Positions 8,421 through 17,200 of a stretch of DNA of 64,000 bases are shown in pieces (positions within the stretch are counted from its first letter, which is position 1; every line of letters begins with the position of its first letter). The stretch is from positions 248,001 to 312,000 of the forward strand of contig NZ_QTJR01000004.1 in the NCBI RefSeq assembly GCF_003382285.1. The letters are read 5' to 3'. Position numbers and translations under genes: made by a program. Under the pieces are notes generated by a model. It saw only the letters and a list, made by a program, of their open reading frames with translations, searched no databases and was not told the origin of the DNA. This DNA is from Lysobacter soli (GTDB taxonomy: Bacteria > Pseudomonadota > Gammaproteobacteria > Xanthomonadales > Xanthomonadaceae).

Positions 8421-11400
8421 ATGAGCCTGGGCACCTCCTGGCATCGCCACCGGCTCGCGTGGCCTTGTCTGCTCCTGATCAGCCTGTTCCTGTCCGCATG
8501 GGCGCATGCGCAGCCCGCGCCCGGACGCTCGCAGGCGACTGCCGCGCTGCGCATTTCGCTCACGCCGTCCGAGCAGGCGTGGCGGCGCGCGCACCCGGTC
8601 GTACAGGTGGGCGTGTTCGCAGGCGATTTCGTGCCGTTCGAAGCGTGGCGCGGCGGCCGTCCGGAGGGTCTGGGCGTCGATTACATGCGCATGCTCGCCG
8701 CGCGCGCCGGCATGCAGCTCGAGTTCCATCCGTACACCGATTGGGAAGGGATCGCGGTCGGCGAGTCGAAGCAGGCGCCACCATACGATGTGCTGCTCGC
8801 GCAGCCGGTAATTGGCCAGCGCATGGAACGCTTCCACATGCTGCGGCCCTTCGTCTCGTCGCAGCAGATCATGCTGGTGGCGCGAAAGGGCGACGTGCAG
8901 ATCCGCAGTGCGCGCGACCTGGATTCGGCGCGCGTCACGATCGAACGCCGCTTCCTGCTGTCGGCCAAGGTGTTCGCAGAGCGCCATCCGCGCGCGACGC
9001 TCGTCTACGCCGCCGACGGCCACGAAGCGCTGGACATGCTCGCGCGCGGCCAGGCCGACGCGTACCTAGGCGTCACCTTGCCGCGCACGACCGCGCTGGT
9101 GCGACAGCGACGCGCGGACGACGTGGCGATCCTCGGGCCGCTGGACCTTCCGACGTTCGAGCTCGCACCCGCGGTCCGTCGCGATCGCAACGAACTCGCC
9201 AGCATCCTGCGCAAGGCCGAAGCGGCGATTCCCGAGCGCGAAGTCGAGCAGATGCGCCTGCGCTGGGGTGCGGGCGATGTGCCGTCGCTGGCAACGTCGC
9301 ACGCCGTCGGCCTCACGCGCACGGAGCGGGAATGGATCGCCTCGTTGCCCGTACTGCGCGTGGGCTACGAGGTCGATCGTTTCCCCTACAGCTTCCTCGC
9401 ACGCGAAAGCGGCTTCGACGGTATTGCGGCGAACTACCTTGAACTGATCCAGCGCAAGCTCGGCCTGCGCGTCGAACTGGTACCCGCCGCGGACTGGAAC
9501 AGCCTGCAGCGCATGGCGCTGGCGAACGAGATCGACCTCATCGCCGCGGGCAGCACGGGCGACATCGACGGCGACGAAATGGTGTTCAGCCGTTCGTACG
9601 AAGACTTTCCGCAGGTCATCGTCGCACGGCTGCACGGACCGGCCATCGCAAGCCCGTCCGATCTGGGTGGCCTCACGGTCGCCGTCCGCGACGAACCCGG
9701 CGTGCTGGCGTCGCTGCACGCGCTGCTTCCGCAGACGAAACTGCGCACCGTCGGCGGCAACGAAGCCGGCCTCGCGCTTGTCGCCAATGGCGGTGCCGAT
9801 GCCTACATCGGCACGCTGCCGGCCATCGACGCGCTGATCCGCAACCGCTACGCCGGCGAGTTGCGCGTCGTCGGTCCGGCCGGCTTCGATACCGAGCTCG
9901 CGTTCGGCGTGCAGCGCCAGTACGAACCGCTGATCCCGCTCATCGACCGCGTGCTGGACAGCACGGCGGAAGACCAGCGCCAGGCGATCCGCGCGCGCTG
10001 GCTCACCACCGACTACGTCTACGGCCTGCCGTGGCGCTGGGTGCTGCTGGCGACGGTCGCGGCGCTGCTCGTGCTCGGGGCGATCGGCCTGGCGTATGCG
10101 CGACTGCGGCGCGCATCGCGCCTGCAGGCCCGCGCGGAAGCCGCGCTCGCCGCGCAGCTGCACTTCCAGCAGGCGCTGCTGGAGAACATTCCCTACGCGG
10201 TGTTCGTCAAGGATCGCGAGGGCCGCTACATCACGGTGAACCGCGCGTACGAGGCGATGTTCGGCGTCGCGCGGGAACAGCTCGTCGGGCGTACCGCGCG
10301 GCAGAGCGCGCACGCCAGCGGCATCGACGACGACGTCCTCACCGGCGAGGACATGCACGTGCTGGCGACCGGACAGGGCACGCGGCGCGAACTCACCGTG
10401 CCCGCGCAGGCAGGCCGCGACGGCCTCCGCCACCTGATCGTGTGGCGCCACCCGCTCGCCGCGGCGGAGGACGGTCCGTTGCGCCTGATCGGCACGATCG
10501 TGGAGGTCACCGACATCCGCGAGGCCGAAGCCCGCGCACGCGCGTCCGAACAGCAACTGCACGACATCACGCAGGCGATGCCGGGCACGGTGTTCCAGGC
10601 TCGCGTGTCGCCGGACGGACAGCGTCGTTTCACGTATGTCGCCGGCGACACGGCGGGCATGCTCGGGCTTCCGCCGGACGAAGTGCTGCATCGCGAGTCG
10701 CTCGTGTTCGCGCGCCTTCATCCCGACGACCAGCCGCGCGTCGAGCAGGCGATCGACACGGCGGTGCGAACGCTCAGGCCCATCCCGGCCTTCGATGTCC
10801 GCATCCGCATCGGCGATGACTGGCGGTGGTTGCGAACCGAAGGCGGCACGCCGCGGCGCCTCGACGATGGCGCGGTGGAATGGAGCGGCTACTGGGTCGA
10901 CACGACCGAACTTCACGCGCAGGCGCAGGCGCTGGGCGAAGCCAAGGCGCAGGCGGAATCGGCCGTCGCCGCGAAGAGCATTTTCCTGGCCGCGATGAGC
11001 CACGAGATCCGCACGCCCATGACCGGCGTGCTCGGCCTGATGGAACTGCTCGCGCACACGCGACTGGACCATGAGCAGTCCGGCATGGCGATGATGGCGC
11101 GCGATTCCGCGCGCGCGTTGCTGCAGATCCTCGACGACATCCTGGACTACTCGCGCATCGAATCCGGGCGGCTGGCCATCAGCGACACCGACTTCGACCT
11201 GCGCGAACTCGTCGACAGCGTCGCCGGCCTGTTCGGCGTGCGCGCGAAAGAAGGCGGCGTGCGTCTGTATTCCATCGTCGACTGGCGATTGGCGACGCGC
11301 TTCCGCGGCGATGCGATGCGCATTCGCCAGATCATCGCGAACCTGCTCAGCAACGCGCTCAAGTTCACCGCGCAGGGCCACGTCGCGTTGCAGGTTCGGC

Positions 11401-12761
11401 TGCTCGCCGAATCCGACCGCGGGCAGCAGCTGCGCATCGAAGTGGTCGATACCGGCATCGGCATCGCGCGCGAGAACCTCGCACGGCTGTTCCAGCCGTT
11501 CACGCAGGCAGAGGAATCCACCACGCGCCGTTACGGCGGCACCGGGCTGGGCCTGTCGATCAGCCGCCGCCTCGCCGAAATGATGGGCGGCAGCCTGCAC
11601 CTGGAAAGCGAGCCGGGCGACGGCACGCGTGCCGTGCTTGAACTGCCGCTGGCGGTCGTCCAGCCGCTGCAGGGGCGGCCGGAATTCGAGGGACGCACGG
11701 CGGTGGTGTGCGTTGCCGACGAGTTGCGCTCGCAGGAAATCGGCAACGGCCTGAGCTCATTCGGCTTCAGCCTGATCGAAGCCGAAGCGTCGGACCTGGT
11801 CGAATTCGACGCGGGCGACATGGACCTGCTGTTCGCCGACGCCGCCATGGCGATTCCCGCCGCACTTGCGGACCGCCCGCGGGTTCTCGTCACGTCCGAC
11901 GACACCCCGAGCACGCCGGACGACGACCGCGTGCGAATGGCCGGCGATCCCCAGACCACGCGCGCACTCGCTCGCGCATGCCACGAAGCCCTGGGCCTGG
12001 TCGTGCCGGACGCAGGCGCCGCGGACTCAACGCTCGAGAGCGTGACGCACGAGGCGCGCATCCTCGTCGCCGAAGACCACCCGATCAATCGCGCGGTGAT
12101 CGGGCGGCAGCTCGACAGCCTGGGCTACGCCTACGCGATGGCGACGAATGGCGAGGAGGCGCTCGCGGAGTTGCAGCGCGCGCACTACGACCTGCTGCTC
12201 ACCGACTGCCACATGCCGGTGATGGACGGTTACGCGCTGACGCGCGCCGTACGCGCGTCGGAGACAGGCGGCACGCATCTGCCAATCGTCGGGCTGTCCG
12301 CGAGCGTCCTTCCGGAGCAGATCCAGCGTTGCCGCGATGCCGGCATGGACGACTTCCTCGGCAAGCCCATCCAGATGGATGCGCTCGCGGCCAAGCTTTC
12401 CTCGCTGCTGCTGTCGCCGGGCGCGGCGCACGCGTTGTTCGTCGGGGGCGAACCCGCGGGGCTGGATCGCCTGCGGACGATGTACGAAGACGAATCGGAC
12501 TACCGGCGCGTCCTCGGCGAACTGCTCGCGATCAGTCGCAGTGAGCTGGCCGAACTCGACGAGGCCATCGACGCGGGCGATCCCGCGCGGCAGCGCGAAC
12601 TCCTGCATCGCATCGAAGGCGCGCTGGTGCTGGTCGGCGCGCACATGGCCCCGCCGGACGACTCATCGCGCGACGTGGCGCTGCGCCGCGCGGCGATCGT
12701 CGCGACACTCGACAGCATCGCCTCGTCGCTGCGCGACGCGCCCAGCGACGCGATCGGGTGA
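8421..12761 (+). CDS. BvgS/EvgS-type hybrid sensor histidine kinase
   Basis: 1446-residue inner-membrane hybrid kinase. Order: signal peptide (cleavage near AHA-QP); two periplasmic Venus-flytrap (SBP_bac_3) domains, ~50-285 and ~295-535; one membrane helix ~538-560; PAS ~580-690; a second PAS ~710-835; HisKA with H861 in SHEIRTP; HATPase with N-box NLLSNALKF, DTGIGI and GGTGLGLSI; a receiver-like stretch without a clear acceptor ~1090-1190; a true receiver with D1262 in LLLTDCHMPVMDG and Lys in GKPIQ; and a C-terminal Hpt-like domain with H1396 in LLHRIEGALVLVGA. This is the phosphorelay layout of BvgS and EvgS. It diverges from the fimbrial operon, suggesting control of it. No BvgA-like response regulator is in the window, so its target is unproven. 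The ribosome site before ATG 8421 is weak. Confidence 0.94.
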   Translation: MSLGTSWHRHRLAWPCLLLISLFLSAWAHAQPAPGRSQATAALRISLTPSEQAWRRAHPVVQVGVFAGDFVPFEAWRGGRPEGLGVDYMRMLAARAGMQLEFHPYTDWEGIAVGESKQAPPYDVLLAQPVIGQRMERFHMLRPFVSSQQIMLVARKGDVQIRSARDLDSARVTIERRFLLSAKVFAERHPRATLVYAADGHEALDMLARGQADAYLGVTLPRTTALVRQRRADDVAILGPLDLPTFELAPAVRRDRNELASILRKAEAAIPEREVEQMRLRWGAGDVPSLATSHAVGLTRTEREWIASLPVLRVGYEVDRFPYSFLARESGFDGIAANYLELIQRKLGLRVELVPAADWNSLQRMALANEIDLIAAGSTGDIDGDEMVFSRSYEDFPQVIVARLHGPAIASPSDLGGLTVAVRDEPGVLASLHALLPQTKLRTVGGNEAGLALVANGGADAYIGTLPAIDALIRNRYAGELRVVGPAGFDTELAFGVQRQYEPLIPLIDRVLDSTAEDQRQAIRARWLTTDYVYGLPWRWVLLATVAALLVLGAIGLAYARLRRASRLQARAEAALAAQLHFQQALLENIPYAVFVKDREGRYITVNRAYEAMFGVAREQLVGRTARQSAHASGIDDDVLTGEDMHVLATGQGTRRELTVPAQAGRDGLRHLIVWRHPLAAAEDGPLRLIGTIVEVTDIREAEARARASEQQLHDITQAMPGTVFQARVSPDGQRRFTYVAGDTAGMLGLPPDEVLHRESLVFARLHPDDQPRVEQAIDTAVRTLRPIPAFDVRIRIGDDWRWLRTEGGTPRRLDDGAVEWSGYWVDTTELHAQAQALGEAKAQAESAVAAKSIFLAAMSHEIRTPMTGVLGLMELLAHTRLDHEQSGMAMMARDSARALLQILDDILDYSRIESGRLAISDTDFDLRELVDSVAGLFGVRAKEGGVRLYSIVDWRLATRFRGDAMRIRQIIANLLSNALKFTAQGHVALQVRLLAESDRGQQLRIEVVDTGIGIARENLARLFQPFTQAEESTTRRYGGTGLGLSISRRLAEMMGGSLHLESEPGDGTRAVLELPLAVVQPLQGRPEFEGRTAVVCVADELRSQEIGNGLSSFGFSLIEAEASDLVEFDAGDMDLLFADAAMAIPAALADRPRVLVTSDDTPSTPDDDRVRMAGDPQTTRALARACHEALGLVVPDAGAADSTLESVTHEARILVAEDHPINRAVIGRQLDSLGYAYAMATNGEEALAELQRAHYDLLLTDCHMPVMDGYALTRAVRASETGGTHLPIVGLSASVLPEQIQRCRDAGMDDFLGKPIQMDALAAKLSSLLLSPGAAHALFVGGEPAGLDRLRTMYEDESDYRRVLGELLAISRSELAELDEAIDAGDPARQRELLHRIEGALVLVGAHMAPPDDSSRDVALRRAAIVATLDSIASSLRDAPSDAIG

Positions 12762-12769
12762 TGCGGCCG

Positions 12770-13570
12770 TCAGCCGCTGAACAGCAGGCTGGTGCCCACC
12801 AGCACGAGGAATCCGGCGAACACGCGCTTGAGCGTGTCGCCGCGCAGGTAATGCGCCAGACGCGTGCCATACCGTGCGGCGAACACCGACGCGGCCGCCA
12901 CGCCGATCGCCGCGGGCAGGTAGACGTAGCCGACCGCATGCTGCGGCAGCGCGCCGGGCGGCGCGTGCATCGCGTAGCCGATGGCGGCCGCCAGTCCGAT
13001 CGCGACGCCGCATGCGGACGATGTGCCGACAGCCCGCACCGGCACCACCCCACGCCATACCAGCAAGGGCACCGTCATGCTCCCGCCGCCAATGCCGACC
13101 ACCGCCGACAACGCGCCGATACCGACGCCGGCGGCGGTCATCGGAACGCCGCGCGGCGCTGGCACTTCCGTGCCGCGCGCCTCGCGCGAACCGCCGAAGA
13201 TCAGCTGCGCCGCGGCGAGGAAGCAGTAACCCGCGACGATCCAGCGCAGCGCGTCGTCATCGATGTGCACCGCGATGCCGCTGCCCACCCAGCCGCCGAC
13301 GAGCAGTCCCGGCACCATCCACGCCACCGTCGGCCACAGCACGCTGCCGCGCCGCGCGTGTGCGCGTGCCGAAGCCGCGGCCGTCAGGACGATGCTTGCC
13401 AGCGAACTGGCCAGCGCGGCGTGCATCGCGGCCTCCTTGGGCACGCCCATGCCAGGCAGCAGCCACGCGAGCGCGGCCACCAGCACCAGCCCACCGCCCA
13501 CGCCCAGCAGTCCGGCGAGGATGCCGGCGATCGCGCCAAGCCCGAGGAACACGAAGAGTGACAACAACAT
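12770..13570 (-). CDS. TauE/SafE-family membrane permease
   Basis: 266-residue integral membrane protein of the sulfite exporter / anion permease family (TSUP, DUF81). About eight hydrophobic segments are visible. The family's repeated glycine motif appears in both halves: GLLGVGGGLVLV near residue 25 and AVVGIGGGSMTVPLL near residue 165. The ATG at 13570 follows GGGAG; an 18-codon upstream extension has no ribosome site. Known members export sulfite, sulfoacetate or related anions, and some are linked to sulfur metabolism; nothing nearby identifies the substrate. It converges on the kinase gene with 8 bp between the stops, so it is a separate unit. Confidence 0.88.
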   Translation of the reverse strand: MLLSLFVFLGLGAIAGILAGLLGVGGGLVLVAALAWLLPGMGVPKEAAMHAALASSLASIVLTAAASARAHARRGSVLWPTVAWMVPGLLVGGWVGSGIAVHIDDDALRWIVAGYCFLAAAQLIFGGSREARGTEVPAPRGVPMTAAGVGIGALSAVVGIGGGSMTVPLLVWRGVVPVRAVGTSSACGVAIGLAAAIGYAMHAPPGALPQHAVGYVYLPAAIGVAAASVFAARYGTRLAHYLRGDTLKRVFAGFLVLVGTSLLFSG

Positions 13571-13751
13571 GGAAGCTCCCGATTGAAACCTTGCCCTGCG
13601 AGTTCCCGCGCATCGACACGGCACGCGATGCGACAGATGCAGACATCACGCGCGTCCGGCCAGAACGTCGCACCACACACGATGCGTCATACCCGAAACG
13701 ACGCCTGACCGCAGTGCGGATCATGGAGACGGCCGCTTCACGATGCTGGGC

Positions 13752-13757
13752 TATAGT
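13752..13757 (+). promoter_or_regulatory. -10 element placing slt start at the 5' end of mRNA
   Basis: TATAGT ends seven bases before the A of the ATG at 13765. Transcription should therefore begin at or within a base or two of the start codon, giving a leaderless message. No ribosome site and no good -35 are seen, consistent with but not proof of this reading. Confidence 0.5.
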
Positions 13758-13764
13758 CCCGCCA

Positions 13765-15813
13765 ATGGTCCCCCGCCCATTCATCATCGTACTCGCTGCG
13801 TGCAGCGTGGCCCTTGCGGCATCTGCCTGTGCGCAGACGCCCGCGGCCGCGCGCGCCGTCTCCATCCCACCGTTGCCGAAGCCGCTCGCCGATCCGAAGC
13901 TCGATCGCGTGCGCACCGCATTGCAGGCCGCTGAAACCGGTCCGATCGGCGCGGCGCAGTTCTCCGACCTCGCGCAGCATCCGCTGTACGGATGGATCGA
14001 GTACGCATCGCTGCGGCGCGATATCGACAACCTGTCGCCCGCCGTCGCGCAGGGGTTCCTGTCGCGCAACCAGGGAAAGGCGGTCGCCGACGCGTTCCGC
14101 GAGACGTGGATCGCCGCGGCCGCACGACGCCAGGACTGGTCGTCCGTGCTCGCCGCGTGGAGTCCATCGATCAAGAGCACCGCGCTGCGCTGCAACGAGC
14201 TCGACGCGCGGCAGGCGCTCGGCCGCGCCGACGCGCAATGGACACGCGATGCGCAGTCGATCTGGCGCACCGGCAAGTCGCTGCCCGATGCCTGCGACGC
14301 GCCGATGACGGCGCTCGCGGCGCAGGGCGGACTCACGCCGGAGCTGCGCTGGGAACGCATCGAGCTCGCCGCCGCCGAATGGCAGCCCGGCGTGATGCGC
14401 GCCGCGGCGCGCGGTTTGCCTGCCGACCAGGCGACGCTCGCCAACGATTACGCCGCCTTCCTCGACACGCCGCACGATCGCGCGCTCAACTGGCCGAAAA
14501 CCGAGCGCAGCCGCGAGATCGCATCGCAGGGCTTGGCGAAGTACGGCAAGACCTCGCCGGCGGGCGCCGAGGCGATCCTGCCGAAGTACGCCGACGCGCT
14601 CGGCCTGAGCGAAGCGCAGCGCGGCCGCGTGCTGTACCAGATCGCGCTGTGGACCGTGGCGTCGTACGAGCCGGAATCGGCGCGTCGCCTCAACGCCGTG
14701 CCCGCCTCGGCGTACGACGAACGCCTGCACGAGTGGCGCGTGCGCGAAGCGCTGTCGCGTTCGGACTGGCCGGCGGCGCTGGCGGCGATCCAGAAGATGG
14801 GCGCCAAGCAGCGCAGCGATTCGCGCTGGATGTATTTCGAAGCGCGCTTGAACGAGATCGCCGGCCGCAAGCCCGAGGCCGAGCGGTTATTCCGCGACGC
14901 CGCGAACAAGCCCGACTTCCACGGTTTCCTGGCCGCCGACCGCCTCGACCTGCCCTACGCGCTATGCCCGTGGCTGCCGGAAACCACCTCCGCCGCGCAG
15001 CAGGCGATCGCGCGCGATCCGGCGATGGTGCGGGCGATGGGCCTGTTCCAGCTCGACCGCATCGGCTGGGCCGTGCGCGAATGGGACGACGCACTGTCGC
15101 GCTTCAACGACGAGCAGCGCCGCGTCGCGGTGGAGGTCGCGCAGGGGAACGGCTGGTTCGATCGCGCGGTGTTCTCGCTCGGGAAGAATCCCGACGAGTC
15201 GCGCCTGTACGGCCTGCGCTTCCCGCTGCACCACGAGGCGACGATCCGGCGCGAGGCAGCGAAGAACAACCTCGACCCGGCATGGGTCGCGGCGGAGATT
15301 CGCGCCGAAAGCATCTTCTACCCGCGCGCGCGCTCGTCGGCCAACGCGATGGGGCTGATGCAGATCCTGCCCGGCACCGGTTCGGGTGTCGCCAGCCGCA
15401 TCGGCCTGCCCTGGGGCGGCGCGGAGAGCCTGTACGACCCGGACACCAACATCATCCTCGGCACGGCCTACCTGCGTCAGCTGATGGACAAGTACGGCGG
15501 CCAGCCGTACCAGGTCATCGCCGGCTACAACGCGGGCCCGGCGCCGCTCGCGCGCTGGCAGTCGCAGCGGCCCGGCATGGAGCCGCCGTTCTGGATCGAG
15601 ACCATCAGCTACAAGGAAACGCGCGAGTACGTCGCGCGCGTGCTGGCCTTCAGCGTGCTGTACGACTGGCGCCTCAACGGCGACGCGCTGCGGCTGAGCA
15701 ATCGCCTGATCGGCCGCACCGATGGTGCCCGCACACGCTTCACCTGCCCGACGCCGGCCGCGGCACCGCCGGCAGCACCGGCGACACAATCCAGTTCCCG
15801 ATCACAGCGTTGA
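13765..15813 (+). CDS. slt: Soluble lytic murein transglycosylase (Slt70-like)
   Basis: 682-residue exported enzyme that cleaves the glycan strand of peptidoglycan between MurNAc and GlcNAc, leaving a 1,6-anhydro end. Signal peptide MVPRPFIIVLAACSVALAASACA; then a long alpha-helical superhelix (~40-470) as in Slt70. The C-terminal goose-lysozyme-like catalytic domain has glutamate E515 in RAESIFYPRARS, followed by NAMGLMQILP and GYNAGP. Length is close to E. coli Slt (~645). A longer frame upstream overlaps the permease gene on the other strand and lacks a ribosome site; the ATG at 13765 follows a -10 box directly. A cysteine near the signal cleavage site could make it a lipoprotein. Confidence 0.92.
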   Translation: MVPRPFIIVLAACSVALAASACAQTPAAARAVSIPPLPKPLADPKLDRVRTALQAAETGPIGAAQFSDLAQHPLYGWIEYASLRRDIDNLSPAVAQGFLSRNQGKAVADAFRETWIAAAARRQDWSSVLAAWSPSIKSTALRCNELDARQALGRADAQWTRDAQSIWRTGKSLPDACDAPMTALAAQGGLTPELRWERIELAAAEWQPGVMRAAARGLPADQATLANDYAAFLDTPHDRALNWPKTERSREIASQGLAKYGKTSPAGAEAILPKYADALGLSEAQRGRVLYQIALWTVASYEPESARRLNAVPASAYDERLHEWRVREALSRSDWPAALAAIQKMGAKQRSDSRWMYFEARLNEIAGRKPEAERLFRDAANKPDFHGFLAADRLDLPYALCPWLPETTSAAQQAIARDPAMVRAMGLFQLDRIGWAVREWDDALSRFNDEQRRVAVEVAQGNGWFDRAVFSLGKNPDESRLYGLRFPLHHEATIRREAAKNNLDPAWVAAEIRAESIFYPRARSSANAMGLMQILPGTGSGVASRIGLPWGGAESLYDPDTNIILGTAYLRQLMDKYGGQPYQVIAGYNAGPAPLARWQSQRPGMEPPFWIETISYKETREYVARVLAFSVLYDWRLNGDALRLSNRLIGRTDGARTRFTCPTPAAAPPAAPATQSSSRSQR

Positions 15814-15827
15814 AGTCCGGCGTCGCC

Positions 15828-15833
15828 TAGACT
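15828..15833 (+). promoter_or_regulatory. -10 element before the epimerase gene (probable leaderless start)
   Basis: TAGACT lies in the 26-bp gap after the slt stop codon and ends seven bases before the ATG at 15840. The geometry is the same as for slt, again implying a transcript that starts at the initiation codon. The same hexamer precedes putA. Confidence 0.45.
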
Positions 15834-15839
15834 TTCGCC

Positions 15840-16739
15840 ATGACACAACGTCACGTGGTGATCCTCGGCGGCACCGGCTTCGTCGGCCGGCACCTGGTCG
15901 CGCGCCTGTTGCAGGGCGGCGATCGCGTGACCGTGCTCAGTCGCGGCGTGGACGCCGCCAAGCGCCGCCTCAAGCCTCAAGGCGCGAGCCTGATCGAAGG
16001 CGACGTCGCCGACGCGGACTTCCTGGCCGCCGTGCTCGACGACGCCGATGCGGTGGTGAACCTCATCGGCATCCTCAACGAGAAGGGCGATCGCGGCGAC
16101 GGCTTCGAACGCGTGTTCGTCCGCATCACCGATGCGTTGATCGACGCGATGCAGCGCATGGGCGTACGCCGGCTGCTGCAGATGAGCGCGCTCAACGCGG
16201 GGCGCGGGGAAAGCCACTACCTGCAGGCGCGCGGTCGTGCCGAACAACACGTTCGCGCATCCGGGCTCGACTGGACGCTGCTGCGTCCGTCGGTGATCGC
16301 CGGCCCCGGCGACGGTCTCTTTTGCCGCTTCGACGGCCTGCTGAAGTTCGCGCCGGTGCTGCCGATCGGTCGTGCCGACGCGCGCTTCCAGCCTGTGTGG
16401 GTAGGCGACGTCGTCCAGGCCTTTGCCAAGGCGCTCGACGAGCCGCGCAGCATCGGCCAGTCCTACGACCTGGTCGGCCCCGACGTGATGACGCTGAAGC
16501 AGATCGTGAAGCTCGCCGCGCACGGTCGCGGGCGGCACCGCGTGGTGCTCGGGCTGCCAACGTCGCTCGGCAAGCTGCAGGCCGAAGTCGGCGAATGGCT
16601 GCCCGGGAAGCCGATCAGCCGCGACAACTGGCGTTCGCTGCAGTTGGATTCGGTGAGCATGGAAGACGGCCTTCGCCGCCTGAACCTCATGCCGACGCCG
16701 GTGGAACCGAAGCTGGCGGAGATCCTCGCCGGTTGCTGA
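15840..16739 (+). CDS. NAD(P)-binding epimerase-like protein (complex I NDUFA9 family)
   Basis: 299-residue atypical short-chain dehydrogenase. The Rossmann dinucleotide motif is clear near the N-terminus (G10-x-x-G13-x-x-G16 in ILGGTGFVGRHLV). It is followed by an acidic VIEGD-type segment (LIEGDVADADFL), VVNLIGILNE and LLQMSALNAG. The position where classical SDRs have YxxxK is weak (HYLQARGRAE has Y then R), typical of the NDUFA9/NmrA-like branch that binds NAD(P) without clear catalysis. Such proteins are found as an accessory subunit of mitochondrial complex I and widely in proteobacteria. The start is 26 bp after slt with its own -10 element. Confidence 0.82.
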   Translation: MTQRHVVILGGTGFVGRHLVARLLQGGDRVTVLSRGVDAAKRRLKPQGASLIEGDVADADFLAAVLDDADAVVNLIGILNEKGDRGDGFERVFVRITDALIDAMQRMGVRRLLQMSALNAGRGESHYLQARGRAEQHVRASGLDWTLLRPSVIAGPGDGLFCRFDGLLKFAPVLPIGRADARFQPVWVGDVVQAFAKALDEPRSIGQSYDLVGPDVMTLKQIVKLAAHGRGRHRVVLGLPTSLGKLQAEVGEWLPGKPISRDNWRSLQLDSVSMEDGLRRLNLMPTPVEPKLAEILAGC

Positions 16740-16809
16740 AGCGCCCGAACACGGAGCGCATCGCGCCGGTGCGCTAGCATCGCGCCTGCACCGTTCCGGA
16801 GACACGCAG

Positions 16810-17187
16810 ATGGGCCTGATCGACACCCTGCTCGGCCATGCGGGCGAGAAGCCCGTGGAGAAGATCGCCGAGGAATTCGCGCCGCTGCTCGCGCCCGGCG
16901 AAACGCTGGAGCGGGCGTTCGGGCTCATCCGCGACCTGATCGTGTTCACCGACCGCCGCATGATCCTGGTCGACAAGCAGGGCGTCACCGGCAGCAAGGT
17001 GCAGTACCTGAGCATCCCGTATCGCAGCGTGGTGATGTTCTCGGTCGAAACGGCCGGGCATTTCGACATGGATTCCGAACTGCGCATCTGGCTGTCCGGG
17101 CAATCGGCGCCGATCTCCCGCACGCTCGGCCGCGACAGCGGCGTGCGCGAGATCCTCGCCCTGCTCGCCCAGCACGCGCCGCGCTGA
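16810..17187 (+). CDS. Bacterial PH-domain protein
   Basis: 125-residue cytoplasmic protein with no signal or membrane segment. Residues ~25-120 fit the bacterial pleckstrin-homology fold (bPH/YokE type): [17 protein letters not shown], then [15 protein letters not shown], then [11 protein letters not shown] and a C-terminal helix. These proteins are widespread but functionally uncharacterised; a structural or stress role is usually guessed. The start at 16810 has GGAG upstream. It lies 13 bp before the CCA gene on the same strand and may be cotranscribed with it. Confidence 0.82.
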   Translation: MGLIDTLLGHAGEKPVEKIAEEFAPLLAPGETLERAFGLIRDLIVFTDRRMILVDKQGVTGSKVQYLSIPYRSVVMFSVETAGHFDMDSELRIWLSGQSAPISRTLGRDSGVREILALLAQHAPR

Positions 17188-17200
17188 CAGGCAGCGCTGG

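Noticed and set aside
9066-11600. 844-codon minus-strand frame under the sensor kinase
   Set aside because: It mirrors the kinase third-codon bias; no start signal or domain, while the plus strand has every kinase motif.
12874-13764. N-terminal extension of the lytic transglycosylase
   Set aside because: The frame is open but overlaps the permease on the other strand, lacks a ribosome site, and would bury the signal peptide.
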